Positions 50,451 through 61,125 of a stretch of DNA of 64,000 nt are shown piece by piece (position 1 is the first letter of the stretch; every line of letters starts with the position of its first letter). The notes under the pieces were generated by a model that was not told the origin of the DNA, ran no database searches, and worked only from the letters and a program-made list of their open reading frames with translations. The stretch comes from Arthrobacter humicola (GTDB taxonomy: Bacteria > Actinomycetota > Actinomycetes > Actinomycetales > Micrococcaceae): positions 1 to 64,000 of the forward strand of contig NZ_JAFKON010000008.1 in assembly GCF_022803015.1 (NCBI RefSeq). The letters are read 5' to 3'. A program made the position numbers and the translations under genes.

Positions 50451-51106
50451 GCCAGGACACCCAGAACGCCGGAATCGACTCCGCCGGGCACGACACCGAT
50501 GCGGTGCCGGGGAGCGCGCCGCTGGGTTCCGGCGCCGCGGGCATGGGCCGGATAGTGAAACGGGAGACGCACACATCGCGCGCTGTTGTATCCGTGATCG
50601 CGGCCGGCCTGGTCATGGCCTTGTTCGGCTATGCGCTGCTTGAGACGGGGGTCCGTGCCATCGGGCAGCCGCCGTGGCTCGTGGATCCGCAGACCGCGGC
50701 CGAGCGGGTAGTAGCGCTCCCGGCGGGAATCCCGCCGCTTCTGCTCGGCGTCACGGGCGCTGTGATCGCGATGGCCGGATTGTTCTTCTTCCTCAATGCC
50801 GTGCTGCCCGGCCGGCGGGCACGCCACCTGCTCCCGGACCGCCGGGCCGCCGTCGTGGTGGACGATGAGGTGATCGCCGCTGCCCTGGCGCGCCGGGCCC
50901 GGCTGGCCGCCAACGTGGCCAAGGAACAGGTGATGGTGGTCGTGTCGCGGAACCGGATCACGGTCAACGTCCGGCCGACCTCCGGTGTGCCGCTGCGCCC
51001 GGACGCCGTCCTGGAGGCTGTGCGCCGGGAAGTGGAGGAAATGGGCCCCTGGCCGATGCCGGAAGTGCGGATCCAGGTATCCACAGCCGGGGTGGTGGGG
51101 GCATGA
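50447..51106 (+). CDS. DUF6286-type membrane protein of the Asp23 cluster
   Basis: 219 residues from a TTG at 50447 with GGGGGAGG upstream. Two helices (VVSVIAAGLVMALFGYALLETG and GVTGAVIAMAGLFFFLNAVLPG) separate a cytoplasmic N-terminus and a soluble C-terminal domain VVVDDEVIAAALARRARLAANVAKEQVMVVVSRNRITVNVRPTSG that resembles the Asp23-like folds. Common in actinobacterial Gls24 clusters; exact role unknown. Confidence 0.75.
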   Translation: MSQDTQNAGIDSAGHDTDAVPGSAPLGSGAAGMGRIVKRETHTSRAVVSVIAAGLVMALFGYALLETGVRAIGQPPWLVDPQTAAERVVALPAGIPPLLLGVTGAVIAMAGLFFFLNAVLPGRRARHLLPDRRAAVVVDDEVIAAALARRARLAANVAKEQVMVVVSRNRITVNVRPTSGVPLRPDAVLEAVRREVEEMGPWPMPEVRIQVSTAGVVGA

Positions 51107-51714
51107 ACAACACCCCCCGGGCGCTGAACCGCGTACTGATCGGCACCCTTGGCATCCTCCTCCTCGCCATCGGCGTCCTCCTGATACTGCTTGCGAGCGT
51201 CCCGGCTGTCGGCGTGTGGTGGCATGAGTGGGCCGGCGGTGTCCTGAGCTTCTGGCTCGATTTGTTCGAACGGACGCAATTCCCCCGCCGCCAGGGGAGC
51301 TGGCTGTGGCTTGTCATCTGCCTGGCGCTGCTGGTGGTGATGGGCCTGATGATCGCCTGGATTGCCCAACAGGGTACGGGCCGGACCAGCCTGCTCGTGG
51401 CAGAGGAGGACCCGGGTGAAGTGCCCGGCAACGTCGGAATCAGCGGCGGCGTGGCGGAGCAGACGCTCCGCGCAGCGCTCGCGGACCGGCCCGACCTGGC
51501 CGGCGTTACGGTAGCCGCCTACAAAATCAGCGGGGAGCCGGCCCTCAAGATCCGGGTGGAACCGCGCCAGGGTGTTGCCCCGCACCGGCTCGCCGCCGAA
51601 GTTTCCGCCCTGGTAGAGGCGCTCGACGCGGTAATCGGCAAACGCACGCCGGTGCTGATCCACATCGGATCCGGCGCGCGGTCGCGGTTCGGCCGTTCCG
51701 AGCGGGTCCGCTGA
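51103..51714 (+). CDS. Alkaline-shock membrane anchor protein (AmaP-like)
   Basis: 203 residues, ATG overlapping the preceding TGA by 4 nt. Two N-terminal helices (LIGTLGILLLAIGVLLILLASVP, WLWLVICLALLVVMGLMIAWI) are followed by a cytoplasmic domain (LRAALADRPDLAGVTVAAYKISGEPALKIRVEPRQG). This matches AmaP, the membrane anchor of Asp23. Last gene of the cluster; no separate promoter inside it. Confidence 0.82.
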   Translation: MNNTPRALNRVLIGTLGILLLAIGVLLILLASVPAVGVWWHEWAGGVLSFWLDLFERTQFPRRQGSWLWLVICLALLVVMGLMIAWIAQQGTGRTSLLVAEEDPGEVPGNVGISGGVAEQTLRAALADRPDLAGVTVAAYKISGEPALKIRVEPRQGVAPHRLAAEVSALVEALDAVIGKRTPVLIHIGSGARSRFGRSERVR

Positions 51715-51810
51715 GCCGGCCGTGAGGCTGAGGCAGCCTTCCCGGCAGGCGCGCCGCGGGCCGGCCGGCCGGCCGACGGGCCACGGGATCTCCTTTGCAT
51801 AAAGCTTTCA

Positions 51811-51824
51811 TGTAAACGCTTGCA
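51811..51824. promoter_or_regulatory. LacI-family operator upstream of the sugar ABC importer
   Basis: TGTAAACGCTTGCA fits the LacI/GalR consensus TGnAAnCGnTTnCA at every fixed position. It lies 87 bp before the binding-protein ATG. The regulator encoded at 55510 is the likely ligand. Confidence 0.8.
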
Positions 51825-51910
51825 TTCGGGGTACCTGTTGATTACTGTGATGGTCGGCACACGATCAGTACGGCCGTTTTTCACCGGTACTCAGCGAGGA
51901 GCACTCCAGT

Positions 51911-53194
51911 ATGAAAACCCGCAATTTCCTACTTCCCGTCGCAACGGCAGGCATTTTGGCTATTACCCTTTCGGCGTGTGGCGGCGGAGGGGGCGGCACT
52001 ACCAGCGGCAGCGACGCCGCCTCGCAGGGCCTGGACGGGCGCGGCCCCATCACTTACGTTCAGGGCAAGGACAACAGCAACGTGGTCCGCCCGCTGATCG
52101 ACAAGTGGAACGCCGCCCACCCGAACGAAAAGGTCACCTTCAAGGAGCAGACCGACCAGGCCGACCAGCAGCACGACGACCTCGTCCAGCACTTCCAGGC
52201 CAAGGACCCCGGCTACGACGTCGCGAGCGTTGACGTCGTCTGGACCGCCGAATTCGCCGCCAAGGGCTGGCTGCAGCCGCTCAAGGACAAGATGGCGCTG
52301 GACACTTCGGCCATGCTGAAGCCGACGGTTGATGCCGCTTCCTACAAGGGCACGCTGTACGCGGCACCGGAATCATCCGACGGCGGCATCCTGTACTACC
52401 GCAAGGACCTGGTCCCCACGCCCCCGAAGACCTGGGACGAGATGATGAGCATGTGCTCCATCGCCAAGACCAACAACATCGGCTGCTACTCCGGCCAGTT
52501 CAAGAAGTATGAGGGGCTCACCGTCAACGCCTCTGAGGCCATCAACTCCGCCGGCGGAGCCGTGCTGGACGAGAACGGCAAGCCCAACCTGCTCACCGCG
52601 GAGGCAAAGGCCGGCATGGCCAACCTGACCAAGGCCTACGCAGACGGCTCGATCCCGAAGGAAGCCATCACGTTCCAGGAAGAGGAAAGCCGCCAGGCCT
52701 TCCAGGACGGCAAGCTGCTGTTCCTGCGCAACTGGCCCTACGTCTACAACCTGGCCACCACTGAAGGCTCCTCCAAGGTCAAGGACGTCCTGGGCATGAC
52801 CGCACTCCCCGGCAAGACCGGTCCGGGCGCTTCGTCCCTCGGCGGCCACAGCGCCGCGATCAGCGTCTACTCCAAGAACAAGGCCACCGCAGTGGACTTC
52901 CTGAAGTTCCTCACCACCGAAGAAACCCAGAAGTTCTTCGCCACGCAGGGTTCGCTCGCACCGGTGCTCGGCAAGCTCTACGACGACAAGGAGCTCGTCG
53001 CCAAGCTGCCGTACCTGCCGGTCCTGAAGACCTCGATCGAGAACGCCGTGCCGCGCCCGGTCACCCCGTTCTACCCGGCCGTCACCAAGGCCATCCAGGA
53101 AAACGCGTACTCGGCCATCAAGGGCGAGAAGACTGTAGACGCGGCCCTGTCCGACATGCAGAAGTCCATCGAGTCCGCTAGCGCGGGACAGTAG
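51911..53194 (+). CDS. Sugar ABC transporter substrate-binding lipoprotein
   Basis: 427 residues. Signal peptide and lipobox LSACG with lipidated Cys23, then a glycine run and a family 1 extracellular solute-binding domain: ITYVQGKDNSNVVRPLIDKWNAAHPNEKVTFKEQTDQADQQHDDLVQHFQAKDPGYDVASVDVVWTAEFAAKGWLQPL is typical of trehalose/maltose-type binding proteins. First gene of the operon, with the LacI site upstream. The exact disaccharide is not decidable. Confidence 0.92.
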   Translation: MKTRNFLLPVATAGILAITLSACGGGGGGTTSGSDAASQGLDGRGPITYVQGKDNSNVVRPLIDKWNAAHPNEKVTFKEQTDQADQQHDDLVQHFQAKDPGYDVASVDVVWTAEFAAKGWLQPLKDKMALDTSAMLKPTVDAASYKGTLYAAPESSDGGILYYRKDLVPTPPKTWDEMMSMCSIAKTNNIGCYSGQFKKYEGLTVNASEAINSAGGAVLDENGKPNLLTAEAKAGMANLTKAYADGSIPKEAITFQEEESRQAFQDGKLLFLRNWPYVYNLATTEGSSKVKDVLGMTALPGKTGPGASSLGGHSAAISVYSKNKATAVDFLKFLTTEETQKFFATQGSLAPVLGKLYDDKELVAKLPYLPVLKTSIENAVPRPVTPFYPAVTKAIQENAYSAIKGEKTVDAALSDMQKSIESASAGQ

Positions 53195-53201
53195 GTCCAT
53201 C

Positions 53202-54239
53202 ATGGCAACTGAAGTAGGCCCGACGTCGGTCAAGGCACCGGCGTCGGGCGGGGCACCGATCCACCACGCACCCAAGGGTGTTGGGGAGGACAACCGCATC
53301 GCGACGCAGGGGCGCTGGGCAGCTTGGCTGCTGGCGCCGACCATCCTCGCATTGTCGGTAGTGATCGTGTATCCGATCATCACCGCCATTGTGATGTCAT
53401 TCCAAAAAGATGCCGGTCTGGACCCCGCTACGGGTCTCTTCGTTGAGGGCGGCCCGGCCGGCTTCTCCAACTACTACAACTGGATCTTCCAGCAGTGCCC
53501 GGCTCCGTCCGGCGGAACCGTGGACTGCCCGCCGGGAACCCTGGGCGCGCAGTTCTGGTCCGCCACCGGCACCACGTTCTTCTTCACCATCGTGACGGTG
53601 GCCCTGGAGACGGTGCTCGGCTTCTGGATGGCCGTCATCATGGCCCGTGCCTTCCGGGGCCGCAGCCTGGTCCGCGCAGCCGTCCTGGTGCCGTGGGCCA
53701 TCCCCACCGCCGTGACGGCCAAGCTGTGGCTGTTCATCTTCGCCTTCGAAGGCATCGGCAACAAACTCTTCAACACCACCGTCCTGTGGACCGGCAGCGA
53801 ATGGCCGGCCAGGTGGGCAGTGATCATCGCGGACGTCTGGAAGACCACGCCGTTCATGGCGCTGCTGATTCTTGCCGGCCTGCAGATGATTCCCGCGGAA
53901 GTGTACGAGGCGGCCAAGGTCGACGGCGCCTCAGCCTGGCAGCGGTTCCGGATGATCACCCTGCCGCTGGTGAAACCGGCGCTCATGGTGGCCATCCTGT
54001 TCCGCACCCTGGACGCGCTGCGCATGTTCGACCTCCCGTACATCCTGACCGGCGGGGCCAACAACACCACCACGCTGTCCATCCTGGTGATCAACCAGAT
54101 CAGGCAGGGCTTCAACGCGGCGGCGGCTTTGTCCACCATCACGTTCATCATCATCTTTCTGGTGGCTTTCATCTTCGTGCGCTTCCTCGGAGCGAACGTC
54201 GTGGAGCAGCAGACCGGCGCAGGTAAGGGGAAGAAATGA
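53202..54239 (+). CDS. Sugar ABC transporter permease (MalF-like)
   Basis: 345 residues, six helices after a disordered N-terminus. The cytoplasmic EAA loop is MIPAEVYEAAKVDGASAWQRFRMITLPLVKPAL. A conserved insertion between helices 1 and 2 contains two cysteines (QQCPAPSGGTVDCPPG), likely an exported loop. It overlaps the next gene by ATGA. Confidence 0.93.
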   Translation: MATEVGPTSVKAPASGGAPIHHAPKGVGEDNRIATQGRWAAWLLAPTILALSVVIVYPIITAIVMSFQKDAGLDPATGLFVEGGPAGFSNYYNWIFQQCPAPSGGTVDCPPGTLGAQFWSATGTTFFFTIVTVALETVLGFWMAVIMARAFRGRSLVRAAVLVPWAIPTAVTAKLWLFIFAFEGIGNKLFNTTVLWTGSEWPARWAVIIADVWKTTPFMALLILAGLQMIPAEVYEAAKVDGASAWQRFRMITLPLVKPALMVAILFRTLDALRMFDLPYILTGGANNTTTLSILVINQIRQGFNAAAALSTITFIIIFLVAFIFVRFLGANVVEQQTGAGKGKK

Positions 54240-55135
54240 CCGCCGCGACGAGCGCCGCAACCGAGCTGCGCGCAGAGCAGGACCGGGGGCGGAAGGCCGC
54301 GCAGAACCGCGAGAAGTGGGCCCAGAGCCGGACCTACATCAGCGCGGTCGTGATCCTCTTCTGGTGCCTGGCTCCGGCCTACTGGATGGTGGTGACGGCG
54401 TTCCGCGACGTCGGCTACACCTACGACACCTCGATCCTGCCGACCCACATCACGCTGGACAACTTCAGGACGGCATTCGACACCTCCTTCGGCAACCACT
54501 TTGGCCAGGCACTGCTGAACAGCTTGTTCATCGGTTCCGTCGTCACCGTGGTGTCGCTGGTGATCGGCGTGTTTGCCGCCTACGCACTGGCCCGCTTGAA
54601 CTTCAAGTTCAAGTACCTCGTGCTGGGCTTCATCCTGGGAGCTTCCATGTTCCCCGGCGTCGCCCTCATCACCCCGCTGTTCCAGCTCTTCACGAACATC
54701 GGCTGGATGGGCACGTACCAGGCCCTGATCATCCCGAACATCTCGTTCGTGCTGCCGCTGACGGTCTACACCATGACGTCCTTCTTCCGGGAGATGCCGT
54801 GGGAGCTGGAGGAATCGGCGCGGGTGGACGGCTGCACGCAGGGACAGGCCTTCCGGAAGGTCATTATGCCGCTGGCCGCTCCGGCCATCTTCACGACCGC
54901 CATCCTGGCGTTCATCTCCTCGTGGAATGAATTCCTGATCGCCAGCCAGCTCTCGTCCGACGCGACGCAGCCGGTCACAGTGGCCATTGCCAGCTTCGCC
55001 GGTGCGCAGCCGAACCAGATTCCGTACACCGCGATCATGGCTGCGGGCACTATTGTGACCATTCCCTTGGTCATCCTGGTGCTGGTGTTCCAGCGTAAGA
55101 TTGTCGCGGGCCTCACGGCCGGCGCGGTTAAGTGA
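54236..55135 (+). CDS. Sugar ABC transporter permease (MalG-like)
   Basis: 299 residues, six helices. EAA loop PWELEESARVDGCTQGQAFRKVIMPLAAPA; C-terminal FQRKIVAGLTAGAVK is conserved in MalG permeases. Completes the membrane part of the importer; no ATPase gene follows, so a shared MsiK-type ATPase encoded elsewhere is expected. Confidence 0.93.
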   Translation: MTAATSAATELRAEQDRGRKAAQNREKWAQSRTYISAVVILFWCLAPAYWMVVTAFRDVGYTYDTSILPTHITLDNFRTAFDTSFGNHFGQALLNSLFIGSVVTVVSLVIGVFAAYALARLNFKFKYLVLGFILGASMFPGVALITPLFQLFTNIGWMGTYQALIIPNISFVLPLTVYTMTSFFREMPWELEESARVDGCTQGQAFRKVIMPLAAPAIFTTAILAFISSWNEFLIASQLSSDATQPVTVAIASFAGAQPNQIPYTAIMAAGTIVTIPLVILVLVFQRKIVAGLTAGAVK

Positions 55136-55145
55136 CTGAGGCGTG

Positions 55146-55400
55146 ATGACTGACGAGCAGAACCAGGGCCACGTGCCGGCGACGCGTCGAAAGGTGCGCT
55201 CCGGCGAGGACTTCGACATCATCATCGGGTTCCTCGGCTTTTGGGCCGTGGTGCTGCTGGTGGTCACTGTCTGGATGGAAGTGACCGCCCAGCCGGCCCT
55301 CTTCTGGGCCCTGGGCCTGCTCGCCATGCTGCTGGCCCTCTACGGGATGATCCGGCTGCGCCGGCGTTTGCCGCGCCGGACGGCCAGCCGGCGCGGCTAG
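55146..55400 (+). CDS. Small two-helix membrane protein of the sugar operon
   Basis: 84 residues. A basic, acidic N-terminus (EQNQGHVPATRRKVRSGEDFD) precedes two helices (IIIGFLGFWAVVLLVVTVWMEV, ALFWALGLLAMLLALYGMIRLRRR) and a basic tail. It follows the permease by 10 bp and may be part of the operon. Function unknown. Confidence 0.6.
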   Translation: MTDEQNQGHVPATRRKVRSGEDFDIIIGFLGFWAVVLLVVTVWMEVTAQPALFWALGLLAMLLALYGMIRLRRRLPRRTASRRG

Positions 55401-55509
55401 GCAGCCGGGCAGCAGCGGGGCCGGATTATTCAGCCGCCGGGGGGAGGCGGGCGAAACACGTCTGCGGGCAACCGCCAGGCTTCCACGGACCGTTAATTAG
55501 GGGGCACAG

Positions 55510-56577
55510 GTGGCACGGACGGAACGGGCGCAGCGCGGCGGCCACTCGGGCGTCAGCATTGAGGATGTCGCCGCCGCTGCGGGCGTGTCAACGGCCACCG
55601 TATCCCGGGCCGTCCGGGGACTGCCCCGCGTTTCCCCGGCAACCCGCGAGAAGATCCTCGGCATCGCCGAATCGTTGGGCTACGTCGCGTCGTCCTCGGC
55701 GTCCGGCCTGGCGACGGGCCGGACCAAAACCATCGGCGTGCTGGCCCCGTTCGTCAGCCGCTGGTTCTTCTCCAAGGCCATCGAGGGCGCCGACCGGGAA
55801 CTGCACTCACGGCAGTACAACCTTTCCCTCTTCAACCTCGGCGGCCACGGCAGCCACCGTGAGCGGCTCTTCAGCAAGACCATGGTCTACAAGCAGATCG
55901 ACGCCCTGCTGGTCCTCTGCATGGCGCTCACCCACGAGGAAATCGAGCATCTGCAGAAAATCGACATCCCGCTGGTGGTGGTGGGAGGCCACGTCGAGGA
56001 GTGCCCCTACATCGGCATCGACGACTACGCCGCGGCCGCCACCGCAGTGCGCCACCTGATCGGGCTGGGCCACACGGACATCGCGCTCCTGCACGGCGAC
56101 GACGAAACCGACCTCAACTTCGACGTCCCCCGGGTCCGGATCCAGGCTTTCCACGACATCATGGGCGAGGCGCGGCTGCCCGTCCGGGCCGAATGGGACC
56201 TCTGGGGGGACTTCACCGTGCGCAGCGGTCAGGAGGCATTCCGCCGCCTTTGGGCCGCCGACGGTCCCAAGCCCACAGCAATCTTCTGCGCCTCCGATGA
56301 GATGGCCATGGGCATCATCTTCGAGGCCAACAAAGCCGGTGTGCGCGTCCCGGAGGACCTCTCGGTCATCGGCATCGACGACCACGACTTCGCCGAGGCC
56401 ATGGGCCTGACCACAGTCGGGCAGCGCCCGGACCAGCAGGCCGAACTCGGCACCAAAATGCTGCTGGACGAGCTCGACGGCATTTCCGGCTCCGTGCAGT
56501 CCGCTGTGGCGCCGCACCGGCTGATTATCCGGACGACGACGACGCCGCCGCTGCGCCAGTCCGCGCGGCTCCGCTAG
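55510..56577 (+). CDS. LacI-family regulator of the sugar importer
   Basis: 355 residues. HTH SIEDVAAAAGVSTATVSRAVRGLPRVSPATREKILGIAESLGYVAS, then a periplasmic-binding-like domain (GVLAPFVSRWFFSKAIEGADREL, FCASDEMAMGIIFEANKAGVRVPEDLSVIGIDDHDFAEAMGLTTVGQ). The operator-contacting helix matches classical LacI readers of TGnAAnCGnTTnCA. Predicted to control the 51911-55400 operon. Confidence 0.93.
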   Translation: MARTERAQRGGHSGVSIEDVAAAAGVSTATVSRAVRGLPRVSPATREKILGIAESLGYVASSSASGLATGRTKTIGVLAPFVSRWFFSKAIEGADRELHSRQYNLSLFNLGGHGSHRERLFSKTMVYKQIDALLVLCMALTHEEIEHLQKIDIPLVVVGGHVEECPYIGIDDYAAAATAVRHLIGLGHTDIALLHGDDETDLNFDVPRVRIQAFHDIMGEARLPVRAEWDLWGDFTVRSGQEAFRRLWAADGPKPTAIFCASDEMAMGIIFEANKAGVRVPEDLSVIGIDDHDFAEAMGLTTVGQRPDQQAELGTKMLLDELDGISGSVQSAVAPHRLIIRTTTTPPLRQSARLR

Positions 56578-56593
56578 CGGCGTTCGGGCCGGG

Positions 56594-57505
56594 CTAGGAC
56601 GCGCGGGCCAGCTGGCGGATCGGCACCCAACGGGAGGCCAGCCGGCGGTAGGCCGCGGCGGCGCCGGTCATGTCCCCCTCCGCCAGGCACTCGATGCCGA
56701 GGCGTACGTCCAGCGGCGAATCATCCGGATAGACCTTGTCAGCCACCCCGCCGTAGTCGAGTTCCACTGCCGAGTCGGGGTGGAAGAGCTCAAGCCATTC
56801 CGTGAGCTGGGTCAAATCCTCAAGCATGTCGAGATCGGGCGCGGCGAGGGCCAGGTGCGCCACCGCGTAGCTCACCCGCTCCAGCGCGTTGCCGATGCCG
56901 GCGCGGATGCGGACCGTCACAATGTGGCCGTCGGCTTCGACGACGTCGGTGGGATCCGATTCCTGGAAAAGGCAGAACCAGCTGAACGGAATGCCCCACG
57001 TGGACGCCCTGGTGTGGACCCGGCTCAGGCCATCGTGGGCGCGCACCTCATCAATGCGTTCCTGGTGTTTGTCCCGCTGTTCTTCCGGGATCAGCAGCTG
57101 GGCCAGGGGCCCGTGGATGCCTTCCATCAGGGCATTGGCGGCCAGCCCGGCGCGGAGGACCAGCTGGCTGGGGCAGTACAGCAACCGGTCGGGCTGCGGG
57201 GCGGCCGCTGTCCCGGACTTGACGGCGTCGAGCGTTGCGCCGGACGGGGCCCGCCTGGCCGGGACTGCGACAACGCGCACCAGATCGGTCCGGCCGGTGG
57301 GAAACGGATCCCCGTCGGGCCGGGTGATGCGGCCCAGGGACGCCAGGAGCTCGGCGTTCTCCACAGCCGCGCGGGACGCCTGGCCGGCGCCGGCGGCCTC
57401 CAGGGTCTTCCGTTGCTGTTCGGGGAACGCCTCGAGGGGCTCGTAGATCCGGAGCGCGGAAGAGAACGGCAGCCCGGACTGTCCGTGGTAGATGCTCCCC
57501 GTCAT
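56594..57505 (-). CDS. Hypothetical protein, DUF8083-like
   Basis: 303 residues, no signal or membrane segment. I recognise it only as a family present in Arthrobacter genomes (DUF8083-type). Segments such as SALRIYEPLEAFPEQQRKTLEAAG, VVAVPARRAPSGATLDAVKSGTAA and THTRASTWGIPFSWFCLF are conserved-looking, but no catalytic motif is clear. The ATG at 57505 was chosen; longer starts overlap the exonuclease stop. Confidence 0.65.
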   Translation of the reverse strand: MTGSIYHGQSGLPFSSALRIYEPLEAFPEQQRKTLEAAGAGQASRAAVENAELLASLGRITRPDGDPFPTGRTDLVRVVAVPARRAPSGATLDAVKSGTAAAPQPDRLLYCPSQLVLRAGLAANALMEGIHGPLAQLLIPEEQRDKHQERIDEVRAHDGLSRVHTRASTWGIPFSWFCLFQESDPTDVVEADGHIVTVRIRAGIGNALERVSYAVAHLALAAPDLDMLEDLTQLTEWLELFHPDSAVELDYGGVADKVYPDDSPLDVRLGIECLAEGDMTGAAAAYRRLASRWVPIRQLARAS

Positions 57506-57536
57506 TGGATCACGACGCTTCCCTGGCCGGCAGCCA

Positions 57537-58343
57537 TTAGTCCGCCAGTTCCGCAATCACCGGGGCATGGTCCGAGGCGCCCTTGCCCTTGCGTTCCTCG
57601 CGGTCGATCATCGCACCGGTGACCCGTGCCGCCAGGGCCGGGGAGCCGAGGATGAAGTCGATCCGCATACCCTCCTTTTTCGGGAAGCGGAGCTGCGTGT
57701 AATCCCAGTAGGTGTAGACGCCGGGCCCCGGGGTGTGCGGGCGGACGACATCCTGGAAGCCGGCCTCCTCGAAGGCGTGGAAGGCGGCCCGCTCAGGTTC
57801 ACTGACGTGGGTCATGGCGTTGGCGCGGAAGAAGTCGATGTCCCAGACGTCATCGTCCTGCGGCGCGATATTGAAATCGCCCATCAGCGCGATCTGCGCC
57901 TCGGGGTCCTCCTTGACCCAGGTGCCGGCGTGGGTTTTCAGGATGTCCAGCCAGTTGAGCTTGTAGGGCATGTGCTCATCGTCGAGGGCGCGGCCGTTCG
58001 GCACATAGAGGCTCCAGACCCGGACGCCGCCGCACGTGGCGCCGATGGCACGGGCCTCCTGCACGGCGTCCTTGCCGCTCTTGCCGAACACGGGCTGGTC
58101 CAGGAAGGTGCGTTCGACGTCGTCGAGTCCCACCCGGGAGGCGATCGCGACGCCGTTCCACTGGCTCAGGCCGAAGTGCGCCACCTCGTAGCCCATGTTC
58201 TCGAAGAGCTCCCAGGGGAAGTTCGCGTCCTTGCATTTGGTTTCCTGGATGGCCAGGACGTCGCAGTCCGTGCGCTGAAGCCAGGACTCTACACGGTCGG
58301 CGCGGGCACGGAGCGAGTTCACATTCCAGGTAGCAATCTTCAC
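57537..58343 (-). CDS. xth: Exodeoxyribonuclease III
   Basis: 268 residues, the AP-endonuclease/exonuclease family. MKIATWNVNSLRARADR and the catalytic Glu in LAIQETKCKDANFPWE are at the N-terminus; LMGDFNIAPQDDDVWD contains the GDxN metal site and SDHAPVIAEL the catalytic Asp-His. A standard base-excision repair enzyme. ATG at 58343; 32 bp before the 303-residue gene on the same strand. Confidence 0.95.
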   Translation of the reverse strand: MKIATWNVNSLRARADRVESWLQRTDCDVLAIQETKCKDANFPWELFENMGYEVAHFGLSQWNGVAIASRVGLDDVERTFLDQPVFGKSGKDAVQEARAIGATCGGVRVWSLYVPNGRALDDEHMPYKLNWLDILKTHAGTWVKEDPEAQIALMGDFNIAPQDDDVWDIDFFRANAMTHVSEPERAAFHAFEEAGFQDVVRPHTPGPGVYTYWDYTQLRFPKKEGMRIDFILGSPALAARVTGAMIDREERKGKGASDHAPVIAELAD

Positions 58344-58400
58344 AGTCCCTAACTTACCGAACTTGGCCCCCGGACGAAGCCGCCGGTCGGCTCCGTCCTC

Positions 58401-58432
58401 TGGAAATTAGTAGGAAGTCCGAGTATATTCGG
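58401..58432 (+). promoter_or_regulatory. Promoter and palindromic operator for the mmsA operon
   Basis: TGGAAA (58401-58406), a 17-bp spacer and TATATT (58424-58429) fit a promoter about 50 bp before the mmsA ATG. CCGAGTATATTCGG (58419-58432) is a palindrome (CCGA/TCGG) covering the -10 element, so a repressor bound there would block transcription. Confidence 0.55.
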
Positions 58433-58474
58433 CTGAAGAGATGATCTAGGTCACATGCAAAGGAGCATTCGGTC

Positions 58475-59973
<1,499 letters not shown>

Positions 59974-59974
<1 letters not shown>

Positions 59975-61125
59975 TGGGGGCGGACGTTGCGCGGGTGGCG
60001 GACAGTGGAGAAGCGGCCGGCGAACTCTTGGCCGGGGAAGTGACGTTTGAACGGCGCGGCCGCCTCGGCGTCGTGACGCTCAACCGGCCCGCGGCCGTCA
60101 ACGCCCTGACGGCCGGCATGGCCGCCGCGATGCTCGAACAGCTCACGCTCTGGGCCGACGACGACGCCGTGGCCGCGGTACTGGTCCGCGGCGCCGGGGA
60201 CCGGGGCCTCTGCGCCGGCGGGGACATCGTGGCCATCTACCGGGACATGCTCGACGGCGGGGACGCCACCGCGGACTTCTGGGCGGTCGAGTACCGGCTG
60301 AACCTGCTCATCTCCGAATACCCCAAGCCGTACGTCGCGTTCATGGACGGGCTGGTGCTGGGCGGCGGCGTGGGGATCTCGGCCCACGGCTCCGTGCGGA
60401 TCGTCACCGAACGCACCCGCACGGGCATGCCCGAAACGACGATCGGGTTTGTTCCCGACGTCGGCGGCACCCTGCTGCTCTCCGGCTCACCGGGGGAGAC
60501 CGGCACCCATGCGGCCCTGACCGGAGCCCATCTGAGCGGCGCGGACGCGCTGTTCCTGGGCCTCGCCGACTGCTTCGTGCCCTCCGGCCGTTTGCCGGAC
60601 CTGGCGGCAGCGCTCGAAACCGAGGAGGCGGAGGCCGCCGTCGCCCGATTTGCCGAACCGGCACCGGCTTCAGCCCTGGCCGCACAGCAGGAATGGATCG
60701 ACGCCTGCTACTCCAGCGACGACGCCGGGGAAATCCTGCGCCGGCTGCGGGCCTTTGGTGGAGAGGCGGCCGGGGAGGCCGCCGCAGCCGCGGACACCAT
60801 CGAGGCCAAGTCGCCGACGGCGGTCAAGGTGGCGCTGGAATCCCTGCGCCGGGTCCGCGGCCTGAACCTGCAGCAGGCGCTGGAGCAGGAGTACCGCGTC
60901 GGCCTGCGCTTCCTCGACGGCCCGGACTTCCGCGAAGGCATTCGCGCCCAGGTGGTGGACAAAGACCGCAATCCCCGCTGGAAACCCGCCACCCTCGCCG
61001 AGGTCACCGGGACGGACGTCGCGGCCTACTTCGCCCCGCTGGGCGGGCGCGAACTAAAACTCTCTCCGAAGGAGAAGAACGCGGAGAAGAACAAGGAGAA
61101 GAACAAGGAGAAGAACCATGTCTGA
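59974..61125 (+). CDS. 3-hydroxyisobutyryl-CoA hydrolase (enoyl-CoA hydratase superfamily)
   Basis: 383 residues, start overlapping mmsA's TGA by one base. The crotonase core shows VTLNRPAAVNALTAGM, the oxyanion loop RGLCAGGDIVAIYRDM and the GMPETTIGFVPDVGGTLLLSGSPG segment typical of 3-hydroxyisobutyryl-CoA hydrolases of valine breakdown. The C-terminal helical domain is complete. The last residues are a KEKN repeat caused by a tandem DNA repeat. Product 3-hydroxyisobutyrate feeds mmsB. Confidence 0.9.
61069..61116 (+). repeat. Four 12-bp units AAGGAGAAGAAC carrying repeated ribosome-binding sites
   Basis: Units at 61069, 61081 (GCGGAGAAGAAC), 61093 and 61105 encode the KEKN repeat in the hydrolase tail. 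The last AAGGAG lies seven bases before the mmsB ATG at 61118, and each unit brings a Shine-Dalgarno sequence. Confidence 0.85.
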
